Shown piece by piece: positions 46,513 through 57,465 of a stretch of DNA of 64,000 nt. Source of the stretch: Leptidea sinapis (taxonomy: Eukaryota > Arthropoda > Insecta > Lepidoptera > Pieridae); the NCBI RefSeq assembly GCF_905404315.1, contig NC_066272.1, forward strand, positions 2,666,001 through 2,730,000, read 5' to 3'. How positions within the stretch are numbered: position 1 is the stretch's first letter; each line of letters starts with the position of its first letter. The translations under genes and the position numbers were made by a program. The notes below the pieces were generated by a model that saw only the letters and a list, made by a program, of their open reading frames with translations, ran no database searches and was not told the DNA's origin.

Positions 46513-46949
46513 TCTTAGCACGGAATATATAACATATTACTGAAACACTTCAAACATACACAAGATAGATCACAGCTATTCATTGAAAGTAAATTAAAAG
46601 CGACTCAGAGCTCAGCCATCAGAAACGATTTAACTCTAGCAGAATAGTTTGAGTATCTATTAACACGTTCTCGTAATCTTAATATTGACTAATAAAAATT
46701 TAAAAATACGATTATTATTAGATAACTCTGATATAGTTCGTTTTGCACCTAAATTAAAACTTCACTAAAAATTGTTCAAAACCATGATTGAGTTAGTATT
46801 TTTAATAAAATTCGAAAAAGAATTACAAAAAGAAAACTCTCGATCTGGCCATGAAATAAAACCATAAATCGTGAACACGCACTTAAAGGCAGACAAATGT
46901 GCACTTTAGTACTTGTGAAATGGTAATACTGATTTATTTTTAATTATTA

Positions 46950-47334
46950 TTTTAAGACTGCATTTAATATTTATATAAAGATCAACCAAAGTGACTAAGC
47001 CAGGTGTGTCAAGGTATTAACATTTATTTTCCCACATAATATCTAATTCACGAATCTTTTAAATGAATTTCAATAATTATTTTATAAATCTTCATTAACA
47101 TTTAAGTGTGGATAAATTATGTGACAAGAAAATCACAAGTACTAAAACAAAATATTATTAATAAACGAAATGTTAGTATTAGTGAAGTCCGATCCTCTAC
47201 TGGGACGTGAATAGTTTATACTGTCCTCTTTCAGGTGCAAATTAATTCGACAAGGAATTCACCTTAGTGAATTTATAAATGATTTTCTATTATCACAGAC
47301 TGTCTACGGATTTGCATAAAACGATTTATCAAAT
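46950..47334. other. No supported feature
   Basis: AT-rich spacer between the tandem duplication and the Helitron-like element. Confidence 0.5.
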
Positions 47335-47655
47335 TCTAATATATAAAATTCTCGTGTCATGGTATTAAACTTTGAACTCCTCCGAAACGGCTTGACCGAT
47401 TCTCATGAAATTTTGAGTGCATATTGGGTAGGTCTGAGAATTGGACAACATCTATTTTGCATCTCCCTAAATGTTAAGGGTGATCCACACGAAATATTTA
47501 ATTTTTAATTTTTTGAGATTTTCTTTAAATTTGTTTGATTATGAGTCAGCATTAAAAAATACATACAACTTCAAATTTTCACCCATCTACGATCAACAGT
47601 TACTTTTGTATCGCGATTTTAATATCGGCAATACAACGTTTGCTGGGTCAGCTAG
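47335..47655 (+). mobile_element. Helitron-like non-autonomous element
   Basis: Starts TCTAATATATAAAATTCTCG and ends GCTGGGTCAGCTAG followed by T. The TC start, the CTAG end before T and a GCTG..CAGC fold just before the end fit a short insect Helitron. It has no coding capacity. It shares its 3' end with 27.67 kb. Confidence 0.72.
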
Positions 47656-47663
47656 TTATATTA

Positions 47664-49397
47664 TAAATCCTTTTCCTACACACACCTCAGCACCAGGAGT
47701 TTCTAGAGGATTGGCGAGGGCCCCCAGCTTCAGACCATCGCACCTCGTAATCTCAGGTACGACGGCCGTCATAACTTAGCTTAATAACTTAGTCGTAAGT
47801 AATAACTTATCCATAACTGGTTTTGCATTTTTATTAATATAATATGTTTTCCTACGCGCGCACTAATAAATGTGTATCAAGAGGATTATCTCTTGATAGC
47901 GGTAGTGAAGTATACCACTGCACCATTAGGGTCTTCAAATGCTAATACAAAACTATTTTCAAATAATTCAGTCGTTTGGGAACACGCAATAGCTATAAAT
48001 ATGTAAAATCAGAGAAATATTGAAACTCATGTCGAAATAATTAATGTTAAAAAGTCAGCTGCACGCGTTTTAATTCTTTCAATTATAGTTTTATTTTAAG
48101 GTGCGGATTACCCAATGCCAGCACTCGTCTGCTAAATGGCAGATATGAAATTTTTTAACGAATATTCACCAGTGGGAATATTGGATGCTCTTTTGCACAG
48201 GATGCCGGCTTGATTATGGGTACCACGGTGCCTATTTCTGCAGTGAAGCATTAATGTGTAAACATTATTATTGTATTTCGGTCTGAAGGGCGCCGTAGAT
48301 AGTGAAATTACATCTTATATCTCAAGGTGATAAACGCAATTTTAGTGTCATTCTTGGCGTTCTTCAAGAATCCTGAGTGGCACTGCATTGTAATGGACAG
48401 GCCGTATCAATTACCATCACGTGAACGTCCTGCTCGTCTCGTCTCCTATTTTCGTAAAACAATATTATAATATTGATGTATTAATTTATTCCTATAAAAA
48501 ATATTTAACATGTTGCTAACCAGTAGAATGTTATGGTTTATCGACAAAAAGCTCCATACATGTTTATTAATTATTAGTACGTAACATGACCGTATATTTA
48601 CTTAGGAAGAACTAAGGAACTAAAATAATTATACCATATAAGGCGAGGAAACCTTAATATAATATATACAAACGCTGTTATGTGCAACTCAGGGGACTTG
48701 TAAAAATTAAAGAGAGGCTAGTTAATTAACAGAATGGGTACTTAGTGTATATTGTATGACGACATACCTGCTAAGGGACGCGGTAACAAACTGAATGAAG
48801 GGTTATTGCGCTCACAGTTGGATCTACACGAGAATTGTCGTCGTTGGTCCAATTGTATAGGAATATTTTATTTCATGCTTTCTGTTGAGACTAGCTGCAT
48901 GGTTTACATATAAGCCTATCGAGCAGAGGATATTTGTATATTTTTCAACCATTATCATCTCCCCCACTTATGCACCGAATGGAGATTTTTTTCTCTTGAA
49001 AGGATTAACTCCCGTAAATGTCTCAATAACAGTCTAAAAAACGTGGAAAAAATCAGATCGAATGATAGAATCTATGAGAAATTGAGGGAACTAAGCAATT
49101 GATACTTTTCACCAAAATATTATATTTTGGTGAAGCGTACCTGATGATGAAGATCACAAGGACACTGATTTTTTATGACCAATTAAACTCTAAGGGCTTG
49201 AAAATATGATGGGTGGTGATGAAGCCAGAAGGTGGACATCTGAGTTCCTTAAGATAATATCCATGTAACCTAGCCTTATTAGAATTGTCAAAAGACTCCT
49301 GTACTGTACTCTGATGAATCCAAATTCAAAATATATTTTTATTCAAAATAGGGTTCAAAATCACTTATTGAACGTCAAAAACTATCACATATTCGAA
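47664..49397 (+). repeat. Giant inverted repeat, left arm (~1.73 kb)
   Basis: From ATAAATCCTTTTC through ACACACCTCAGCACCAGGAG to TCACATATTCGA. It is the inverted copy of 50322-52043 along its length, with scattered substitutions and small indels. It includes a family B copy and a local hairpin at 49108-49134 (TTCACCAAAATAT / ATATTTTGGTGAA). Confidence 0.93.
48168..48447 (-). repeat. Family B repeat inside the left arm
   Basis: From CCAGTGGGAATATTGG to GCTCGTCTCGTCTCC. It pairs with the copy at 51274-51554. Confidence 0.85.
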
Positions 49398-49422
49398 ATG
49401 ACTTCATATGTTACATATATGT

Positions 49423-49441
49423 CACACACACACACACACAC
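49423..49441. repeat. (CA)n microsatellite
   Basis: About nine to ten CA units. Confidence 0.95.
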
Positions 49442-49738
49442 GGATAATGATGTATAATTCAGAAGATATAAGTACAACTTTTAAGGATTTATATTGAATT
49501 AAAGATGACCTTTGTGCGATTAAACTAAACGTTACTTAAATATTGCTCTTATTAATAAAATGGGCAGGAATGTTATGCCCGTTCATTTTCATCAGTTTCA
49601 TAATCATTGTAACGAAACGCATTATTTTATCGTTTCTACAAACTTCAAAATGCTTTGAGTAACTAGAATAAATTATTAAGTAGTGTGATTGCAAGATTGA
49701 TTTGTATCTGGGTTCTGTTAATATTATGTTCACTCATC

Positions 49739-50092
49739 TTGATATATCTTATAAGGCTCTATCACGGGGCACTCCACTCGGAACACTTTCCGAAGAGCTA
49801 TGTGACCTTCCTTTCCTGCCGCCAAATTCCACCGTCGTACGCACACTTCAAATTAGAATATATGAATGTGTGGCATTCCTCCACAGTGCGGTTTTCAAGG
49901 AACTTTCTTCCACGTACAACCAAGCTGTGTTCTGAGACGGTATGACATGGGTATCTTCAAAAATAGAGCGTACACCTTCCTTAAAGTCCGACAACGCTCC
50001 TGTAATTCCTTTGGTGTTGCAAGAGAATGTGAGCGGTGGTGATCACTTAACATCAGTAGGCTCGTTTGTCCTCCACTTCCATAAAAAAATAA
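49739..50092 (+). mobile_element. LINE-A 3' fragment
   Basis: Matches the LINE-A C-terminus: CTCTATCACGGGGCACTCC (the YHGECSEEL region), CCTCCACAGTGCGGTTTTCAAGGAACTTTC, GTTGCAAGAGAATGTGAGCGG, and the tail TTCCATAAAAAAATAAG. Frameshifted. Sits in the loop of the inverted repeat. Confidence 0.85.
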
Positions 50093-50321
50093 GTTTTGCA
50101 TTTACAAGAAGCGCAAAAAAGTTGTTATTGTCTCGAGGGATAAACGGTCTAAAGCAGGGACATGTATATTATGTTATTCGTAAGTTTTCATAAATGACTC
50201 TTAATAATAGCACTGGTAAGGAATAGAGCAACTGCCCGCAGGCTATTAAATAAAAAGTTAAAGGTACGAAATTATAATGTTTATGGAGTTTCGTGCTTAT
50301 CAAGTCTAAGGTCATACCATT

Positions 50322-52043
50322 TCGAACATGTGATAGTTTTTGACGTTCAATAAGTGAATTCGAGCCCTATTTTGAATAAAAATATATTTTGAATTTGGAT
50401 TCATCAGAGTACAGTACAGGAGGTTTTTGACAATTCTAATAAGGCTAGGTTACATGGATATTATCTTAAGGAACTCAGATGTCCATCTTCTGGCTTCATC
50501 ACCACCCATCGTATTTTCAAGCCCTTAGAGTTTAATTGGTCATAAAAAATCAGTGTCCTTGTGATCTTCATCATCACGCTTCACCAAAATATAATATTTT
50601 GGTGAAAAGTATCAATTGCTTAGTTCCCTCAATTTCTCATAGATTCTATCATTCGATCTGATTTTTTCCACGTTTTTTAGACTGTTATTGAGACATTTTC
50701 GGGAGTAAATCCTTTCACGAGAAAAAAATTCTCAATTCGGTGCATAAGTGGGGGAGATGATAATGGTTGAAAAATATACAAATATCCTCTGCTCGATAGG
50801 CTTATATGTAAACCATGCAGCTAGTCTCAACAGAAAGCATGAAATAAAATATTCCTATACAATTGGACCAACGACGACAATTCTCGTGTAGATCCAACTG
50901 TGAGCGCAATAACCCTTCATTCAGTTTGTTACCGCGTCCCTTAGCAGGTATGTCGTAATACAATATACACTAAGTACCCATTCTGTTAATTAACTAGCCT
51001 CTCTTTAATTTTTTCAAGTCCCCTGAGTTGCACATAACAGCGTTTGTATATATAATGTTAAGGTTTCCTCGCCTTATATGTTGTAATTATTTTAGGTCCT
51101 TAGTTCTTCCTAAGTAAATATACGGTCATGTTACGTACTAATAGTTAATAAACATGTATGGAGCTTTTTGTCGATAAACCATAACATTCTACTGGTTAGC
51201 GACATGTTAAATCTTTTTTAAAGGATTAAAATGATACATCAATATTATAATACAATATTGTTTTACGAAAATAGGGGACGAGACGAGCAGGACGTTCACG
51301 TGATGGTAATTGATACGGCCTTTCCATTACAAAGCATTGCCACTCAGGATTCTTGAACGTTTTTCAAGGCGTTCAAGAATGACACTACAATTGCGTTCAT
51401 CACCTTGAGATATCAGATGTAATTTCACTAGCTATGGCGCCCTTCAGACCGAAATACAATAATAATGTTTACACATTTATGCTTCACGGCAGAAATAGTC
51501 GCCGTAGTACCCATAATCAAGCCGGCATTCTATGCTAAAGAGCCTCCCACTGGTAAATATTCGTTCAAAAATTTGGTAGTCTGCACCTTAAAATAAAACT
51601 TTAATTTAAAGAATTAAAACGCGTGTATTTACAGCTGACTTTTAACATTAATTATTTCGACATGAGTTTCAATATTTCTCTGATTTTACATATTTATAGC
51701 TATTGCGTGTTCCCAAACGACAGAATTATTTGAAAATAGTTTTGCATTAGCATTTGAAGACCCTAATGGTGCCGTGGTATACTTCACTACCGCTATCAAG
51801 AGATAATCCTCTTGATATATCTGTATTAGTGCGTGAGTAAGAAAACTTATTATATTAGTAAACCAATTTCAATTTCAATTATTATATTAGTAAATCAGTT
51901 TCAAAACCAGTTATAGCTATAATAGGCCGACGTACCTGAGATTCCGAGGGGCGATGATCTGCAGCTGGGGACCCCCGCCAATCCTCTAGGCACTCCTGGT
52001 GCTGAGGTGTGTGTTACTTCCTCTCGACGTGTGAGACGAAAAG
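50322..52043 (-). repeat. Giant inverted repeat, right arm (~1.72 kb)
   Basis: Inverted copy of 47664-49397, from TCGAACATGTGATAG to GAAAAGGATTTAT. Near its outer end it has ~23 extra bases (TACTTCCTCTCGACGTGTGAGAC) not in the left arm. Near 51880 it has a short duplicated CAATT..TATTATATTAGTAAA word. Confidence 0.93.
51274..51554 (+). repeat. Family B repeat inside the right arm
   Basis: From GGGGACGAGACGAGCAGGACG to AGAGCCTCCCACTGG. Shares arm-specific changes with 48168-48447 (for example the GTGATGGTAATTGATACGGCC form), so the arm was duplicated after this insertion. Confidence 0.85.
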
Positions 52044-52249
52044 GATTTATGCGTTGCGTTACACCGAGAACTTAATGCGAGGCAATTAGGTTGTTGGTCA
52101 CTGATGAAGTCTCAATTAACTATTGTATTAAGCGTATATTGCGATTTGTGTGCGAACTGTGTTGCTCGGTAACAATTTTTATATTAAGCGGCGTAAGAAA
52201 TAATTGTCATTAGAATAGCCTCTCAGATAATAATGCGTCTGTTGTCTAT

Positions 52250-52420
52250 GATATCTGTTTTTTTTTATAGGAAACCATCTGCACTGTAATTTAGCATAAC
52301 CAATATTATAAGAAAGAAAATAGAATAAATTGCGGCGCATCCAATACCAGAGGAATCATGGAAGCATTGGTCGCCTTTTAAGCTCCACTTTTTTAAAGGT
52401 TGTACAAAGCTATTTAAAAT
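52250..52420 (-). repeat. Decayed LINE-A 3' tail
   Basis: A T-run with TTATAGGA, then CCAATACCAGAGGAATCATGG..GCCTTTTAAG, matches the minus-strand LINE-A 3' end (ACACCAGAGGAATCACAAGAG..GCCTTTAAGG) with many changes. Confidence 0.55.
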
Positions 52421-53237
52421 GGATACTATGCTCTACATTGTTATTAAATGACGTGTGAAATTTTCTTCTAATAAATTGGCTTCGGTTAGTTTAGTTAGTA
52501 AGTTAGATTTAGTAATTTAACAGAAATATTTATAGTGGCGATTCAAAAGCGCTTAATTTCTACTAATTGAATTTTATTTGTCTTTGACTTTGCAAATAAT
52601 TTTATTTTACAAAATTTTATATCCATTTTACAACACTGAAATTACATGAAGGCTCAATGTATCCTCTATGTATAACGTATGTTATGTATGTATGTATAAC
52701 GAATAAATGTATCCTCAGCACTCATGATGCAGGTATTAATTAATCCAAACTCACCAAACAATTGTGTAAATCTAGGCCATATTGTAAGCCGGCTCGTATT
52801 AAGCGGCTGACGTCATACATCATCTAACAGGCCTGTATCTGAATCGATTGTGTCAGTTTCATGTTCTCAATGTTCGGTGAATCTTGCTTACAAATTCTGT
52901 CTCAATTCGACTTCAATACGTCAACATTCACATAAAACCTTAACTAATATTGTGAATGCGTACTATATTTTGTTCAACTTAATTGTGTAAGTCATTGTGT
53001 AAGTCCCATTATTTGAGTATTTTTGTTGCATCACTGTGATATTATGCAACTAGAAACAAATATTGAAGGTATGATTAATCATTTATATGATTGGTAATCA
53101 ATATCATATCACATTTACTCATACTATTCTTCCTACTATTACTTCTGTGAATAATATACCAAAATTTGGTCAATGTCATGTTAAAGTTTAAAGTATTTGT
53201 TTACTAATTTCTCATTACAGATCAACTTGTTGTAACT
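52421..53237. other. No supported feature
   Basis: AT-rich; a short TATGTATG microsatellite near 52680. Confidence 0.5.
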
Positions 53238-53478
53238 GTTTCAAGGAGCTTTCTTCCACGTACTACAAAGCTGTGGAATGAGCTTCCTTATGCGGTGTTT
53301 CCGGGACGATACGACATGGGTAAACGGTGATTTCAAAAAAAGGGCGAACACCTTCCTTAAAGGCCGGCAACGCTCTTGTGATTCCTCTGGTGTTGCAAGA
53401 GAATGTGGGCGGCGGTGATCACTTAACATCAGGTGACCTGTACGCTCGTTTGTCCTCCTATTCCATAAAAAAATACTT
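53238..53478 (+). mobile_element. LINE-A 3' fragment
   Basis: Starts abruptly at CTAACTGTTTCAAGGAGCTTTC-like sequence (53230s) and runs through GCTGTGGAATGAGCTTCCTTATGCGG and GGCGGTGATCACTTAACATCAGGTGACC to TTCCATAAAAAAATAC. A severely 5'-truncated insertion. Confidence 0.87.
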
Positions 53479-54150
53479 TTAACATTCTTATGTGTCATTT
53501 CATTAACCTAAATGAACATGATTTTGATTGATATAAATATCTAATTTTTATAACCAACTTATTACTCCGATTCAAAACATCTCGTATTGAACTCATACCA
53601 TGTCCAGCGTAGGCCTTTCATATTTCTCATTCCAAATACAACAATATTCAAATACACCTAGACATTTGAACAGAGCTTTATGACGCTAGCTATTTTCAAC
53701 GATGAGAAAATTGTAAAAATATTGTAGTGGGTTTCATGGGGATGTTATTTTCGTTTATGAGCTTTATTTTCACAGACTGATGACTCAATGGCAAAGGTTC
53801 TGTCCAAGTTTTTGTGGAATAGAGGAATTTGATGATGGCAAATAGCATGAATTAATGAGTGGGTTCTGTGCAGTTATAAATATTAAATTTTATTTTTTAT
53901 TAATTCCCTAACCTCATCTTACTTAAGTTTTGTATTGCAAAGTATGGGTTTCATTTAATTTAATGGGTGAATGCATAATAGCAGCGCTTTCATTTACCGC
54001 AGAAGTGTACAAAAGTTATTTCTCTTCAGGTTCACGCCATTGCTAGTGAAAATACTGGGGTTTAGAGTCTTAACATCTCTCACCTCATCATTATTAGTAT
54101 TATTATTTATTGAAGTAGGCGTTACTTCGTGGAAATCCATAATTATCCAA
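53479..54150. other. No supported feature
   Basis: AT-rich; nothing recognised. Confidence 0.5.
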
Positions 54151-54290
54151 ATGATTTGAGTTTTCTTTAGTGACTGACTTTTGCAGTCTCGTGCCAGATT
54201 TAGGCGACTCAACATATCCTGAGGAATCCTCGAATTGTTTAAAGACAAATATTGGCGGAATTAACACTAAAGAAAACTAAAATCATCTGG
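54151..54290. repeat. Short foldback (~140 bp)
   Basis: AAATGATTTGAGTTTTCTTTAGTG (54151-54173) is the inverted copy of CACTAAAGAAAACTAAAATCAT (54268-54289). The preceding GTAGGCGTTACTTCGTGGAAATCCATAATTAT block is a common lepidopteran repeat word. Confidence 0.65.
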
Positions 54291-54297
54291 AGTATTA

Positions 54298-54376
54298 TTA
54301 TTTTCAAGAATCCGGAGCAGCTCTGTATTGTAATTGGTAGGCCATATCAGTAGTCATCAGTTAACGTATTGTTTTG
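54298..54376 (-). repeat. Family B fragment
   Basis: TTTTCAAGAATCCGGAGCAGCTCTG..GTAATTGGTAGGCCATATCAG matches the minus-strand 5' part of family B; the rest is absent. Confidence 0.6.
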
Positions 54377-54734
54377 TGAGTATATTTTTTATTTACGAGT
54401 GTACCTTTTCAAGATCAGTTAGAATGTCAATTCTTATTTTTATAAAAGTGAAGTCTAATCCAAATTTGGAAACTGGTACATAATATTTGGAAAGGCGAAT
54501 GACAGGTTTCAGTGGAAGTCTCGTACTTTGACGTGACAGCTGTTGTTCTTTTTTTGGCTTTCAAGATTTAAAACAATCGATGGGCATCCCCGAAAAAGGT
54601 ACCTAAGAAAAACTCAGCAGGATTTTTCAATACAGACTTATATGTAATTATATCTTTTTTTTCAATATTATATACATACCTATATATTATTATTTTTCCT
54701 GGTAAAATAGGCATTGAGAAATCACAAATCTTCT

Positions 54735-54925
54735 TATGTTGACCCCAAAAAGACTCTAGACGAGGTGAGAGGTGTGCAAACCAGCTTATGGACTGTCATG
54801 AAGAGGCTTCTCGCTGCCAATGTATGCATTCGCCATCCAGCACAAGGCCCTGAATAACTCCACGAGCACAGAGTTGCTAGACTTAGCTTCGCTTGAAATC
54901 ATGTGACGTGAACTGGACTAGGTTA
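54735..54925 (+). pseudogene. Tc1-like transposase remnant
   Basis: A plus-strand frame from about 54774 reads VQTSLWTVMKRLLAANV then IRHPAQGPE, stop, LHEHRVARLSFA, stop, NHVT, stop. This is the second helix-turn-helix and linker of Tc1-family transposases (pattern S..TV.RRL....RRP..GP.LT..H..ARL.FA..H..W). Stops replace conserved codons. The DDE core is not present. Confidence 0.78.
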
Positions 54926-55508
54926 GAGTATAATTCTCTTTGCATTTGCATATAATTCGCGTTGCATTTTTTTTTCTAAGGTTTCGTGTGAAATCTTACG
55001 ACTTTTTGAAAAGGCATAAGAATCAGTTGATGAATCTTTATTCATTCATTCCTCATAGCCACAGCAAAAAAGAATAACTTAATAACCTAATGACAATTAT
55101 TATCAAGGACCTATCGAAAAACTGTTTGGAAAATAATTTGTTTTAATGTAGTAAAAATATGAATAATTGCCAAAAAAAGATAATTATATCTTACAATCTT
55201 GCGGACTTGTCTTCAAAAATATTTTTATTGATAGGGATGGAAATAGTAATGTACTTACACAGTGGCATTTTTTCTAAAGAACAAACTTTTCTGTAGGTCT
55301 TATATATTGCGATGATAAAGGCAAAAATTACCTTGTTACATGACATAATGAGAAAAGTTATGAAATCCTTGGCTTTTGTATCCTTAGTAATATTTTCTAT
55401 AGCTAAAGCTCTTAAGGTATGAATATTTTTCAACGTTCTCTTTCCCAATGTTACGGAACACGCAATGTTGTTAAAAATAAAAAAGCAATAAAAAAAAATA
55501 TGACAAAA
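54926..55508. other. No supported feature
   Basis: AT-rich; nothing recognised. An 85-codon minus ORF (55191-55448) has no motif. Confidence 0.5.
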
Positions 55509-55793
55509 GGGACGAGATGAGCAGGACGTGCAGCTGATGGTGATTGATACGCCCTGCTTATTAAAATGCCGCTCAGGATTGTCAACCCAAAAAGTCTGAG
55601 CGGCACTACAATTCCATTAGTCACCTTGAGACATAAGGTGTTAAGTCTCATTTGCCCAGTAATTTCACTAGCTTCAGCGCCCTTCAGACCGTTACACAGT
55701 AATACTTACACATTACTGCATTACTGCAGAAATAGGCGCCATTGTGGTACCTATAATCTAGCCGGCATCATGTGCAAAGGAGCCTCCCACTGG
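55509..55793 (+). repeat. Family B repeat
   Basis: From GGGACGAGATGAGCAGGACG to AAGGAGCCTCCCACTGG, near full-length with a short deletion in the first third (ATTAAAATGCCGCTCAGG). Confidence 0.85.
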
Positions 55794-56626
55794 TATATAA
55801 GACTGTATTATAAGTGCAATATTATTGTTGCATCTGGAACGTGCAAACTTTATATAAATGAAACTAATTAAAAATACTATGCTATTATTAAAACGTATTA
55901 AATATGATAATCTCTGTAAAAAGTATTCAAAATACTTAAAATAGATTTTATGTGCACACCCCTCCCGTTGAAATTTGTTATATTTAAGCTCTAGATTTTA
56001 TATTATCTTTATTTTTTTCTAATAGAAAACAGCTTCTGAAAATTAAATAGTTATCAGGCAATTGTTCTTCAATACTTTATTTGAAATTGTTTAGTTTAAA
56101 AAAATATTTATATATTTACAATTGTACTATCTATATATTTTTTATGTATTGTATGACAAACAAAAATAACTTTACGATGCAAATGAATGATTTCGAAACA
56201 AATGGTACTATTGTCGTGCAAATTAACAGCTTGCTCTGCGAAATATCTTCGAATAAAAGAAGTTTTTAAAAGAGGGCCTAACAAGCCGTGACGACACGAA
56301 CAAAAACTGTGAAGCTACTAAGAAACTAGAAATTATAAGCAGACAATAATTCGTTTTACAAAGAGAAAATTATATTTAAATGCCCTCACAGAATATCAAG
56401 AGCTTTTTGTCAGTTGTTCTTATTATTTTCTTTATTTCCTGCCCCTTAAGGTAGTCTATTAAAATATTCGAACCGTAAAATTATTTCGCCTAAGTTATTT
56501 TAGTTGTAATCAAGCATCGTTCTGTGGTTGAAAGATGATTAAATTTGTAATTAATTTGTTCGGAATAATTACTGCTCCATTATTATTATTTATTTCAATA
56601 ACATAAAACAACAAAGGTTACTTTTT
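55794..56626. other. No supported feature
   Basis: AT-rich; nothing recognised. Confidence 0.5.
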
Positions 56627-57117
56627 AACCGACTACAAAAAAGGAGGAGGTTCTCAATTCGTCGGTATTTTTTTTATCTTTGTTACCTCAAAACCTTCGA
56701 TTGGGTGAACCGATTTTGATAATTCTTTTTTTATTTGAGAGCTGGTGCTTCCCGTGTGGTCCTACTTTAATTTGGTCCAGATCTGACACTGGCATCCGTG
56801 AGAAAAATCATAAAAGTCTTAAATTTGCTATACATGCTATACTTATAACAAATTACGAATTAAATAAATAAATTTACGAATAACTCAATATCACGCCAAC
56901 CGATTTCGATGATTCTTTTTTTTTGAAAGGATATACTTTAAAGATAGCTTGGTGGGAGTTTGGTTAGGTTCTGATTACGGAATCCATGGCAAAGTAACGG
57001 AACTCTTCAATTAAGCGCTTACCTACATTGCTGCATTGAAAATTTTTGTATATCTGCACTTATTTAGACAAGTTGTTAGTTAGTGTACTTCAAATTCACT
57101 AAAAATAAAAATAAAAA
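56627..57117 (+). repeat. Family E repeat, 5' part
   Basis: Starts AACCGACTACAAAAAAGGAGG and carries GGTGAACCGATTTTGAT, GTGTGGTCCTACTTTAATTTG and GTAACGGAACTCTTCAATTA, matching 21.6-22.06 kb in reverse. Non-coding. A nested foldback follows directly. Confidence 0.8.
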
Positions 57118-57465
57118 CAATCGACTTCAAAAACACTATTCCAAAACAATAGATATAATATGCACTAAAAAGTATAAAAATAATTGCGTTTTTTTATACA
57201 ATCTAATTCTAGTTACGATTATTGTAATTTTTGGAGTCGGTGTCATCCTAGATAGGCTTGTAACTACATACATAGTTATAGGTGAGATGTGCTTGAGTCG
57301 TGAGGAGGTGAGAGTCGCAGAGCGGGTCGCGGCGGAAAGACACCGATTCCAAAAATTACAATAATCGTAACTAGAATTATATTGTATAAAAATACGCAAT
57401 TATTTTTATACTTTTTAGTGCATATTATATCCATTGTTTTGGAATAGTGTTTCTGAAGTCGGTTT
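57118..57465. repeat. Foldback with AATCGACTTC..GAAGTCGGTT ends
   Basis: 57118-57240 (CGACTTCAAAAACACTATTCC, AATAGATATAATATGCACTA, TATAAAAATAATTGCG) is the inverted copy of 57345-57463 (CGCAATTATTTTTATAC, TAGTGCATATTATATCC, GGAATAGTGTTTCTGAAGTCGG). The ~105-bp centre carries the GAGATGTGCTTGAGTCGTGAGG block of family E. Confidence 0.88.

Larger units (their letters stand above)
38843..46949. repeat. 8.11-kb tandem duplication, unit B
   Basis: Direct copy of 30730-38836 in the same orientation. The match ends at ..TTTTTAATTATT near 46948, after which unique sequence (ATTTTAAGACTGC) follows. It carries second copies of every feature in unit A at +8112. Confidence 0.97.
49398..50321. other. Spacer (loop) of the giant inverted repeat
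   Basis: Contains a (CA)n microsatellite at 49423-49441 and a LINE-A 3' fragment. The rest is AT-rich and unrecognised. Confidence 0.8.

Noticed and set aside
30730..46949. Conserved tandem gene pair
   Set aside because: All ORFs in the units are fragments of transposable elements or chance frames; no complete host gene is duplicated.
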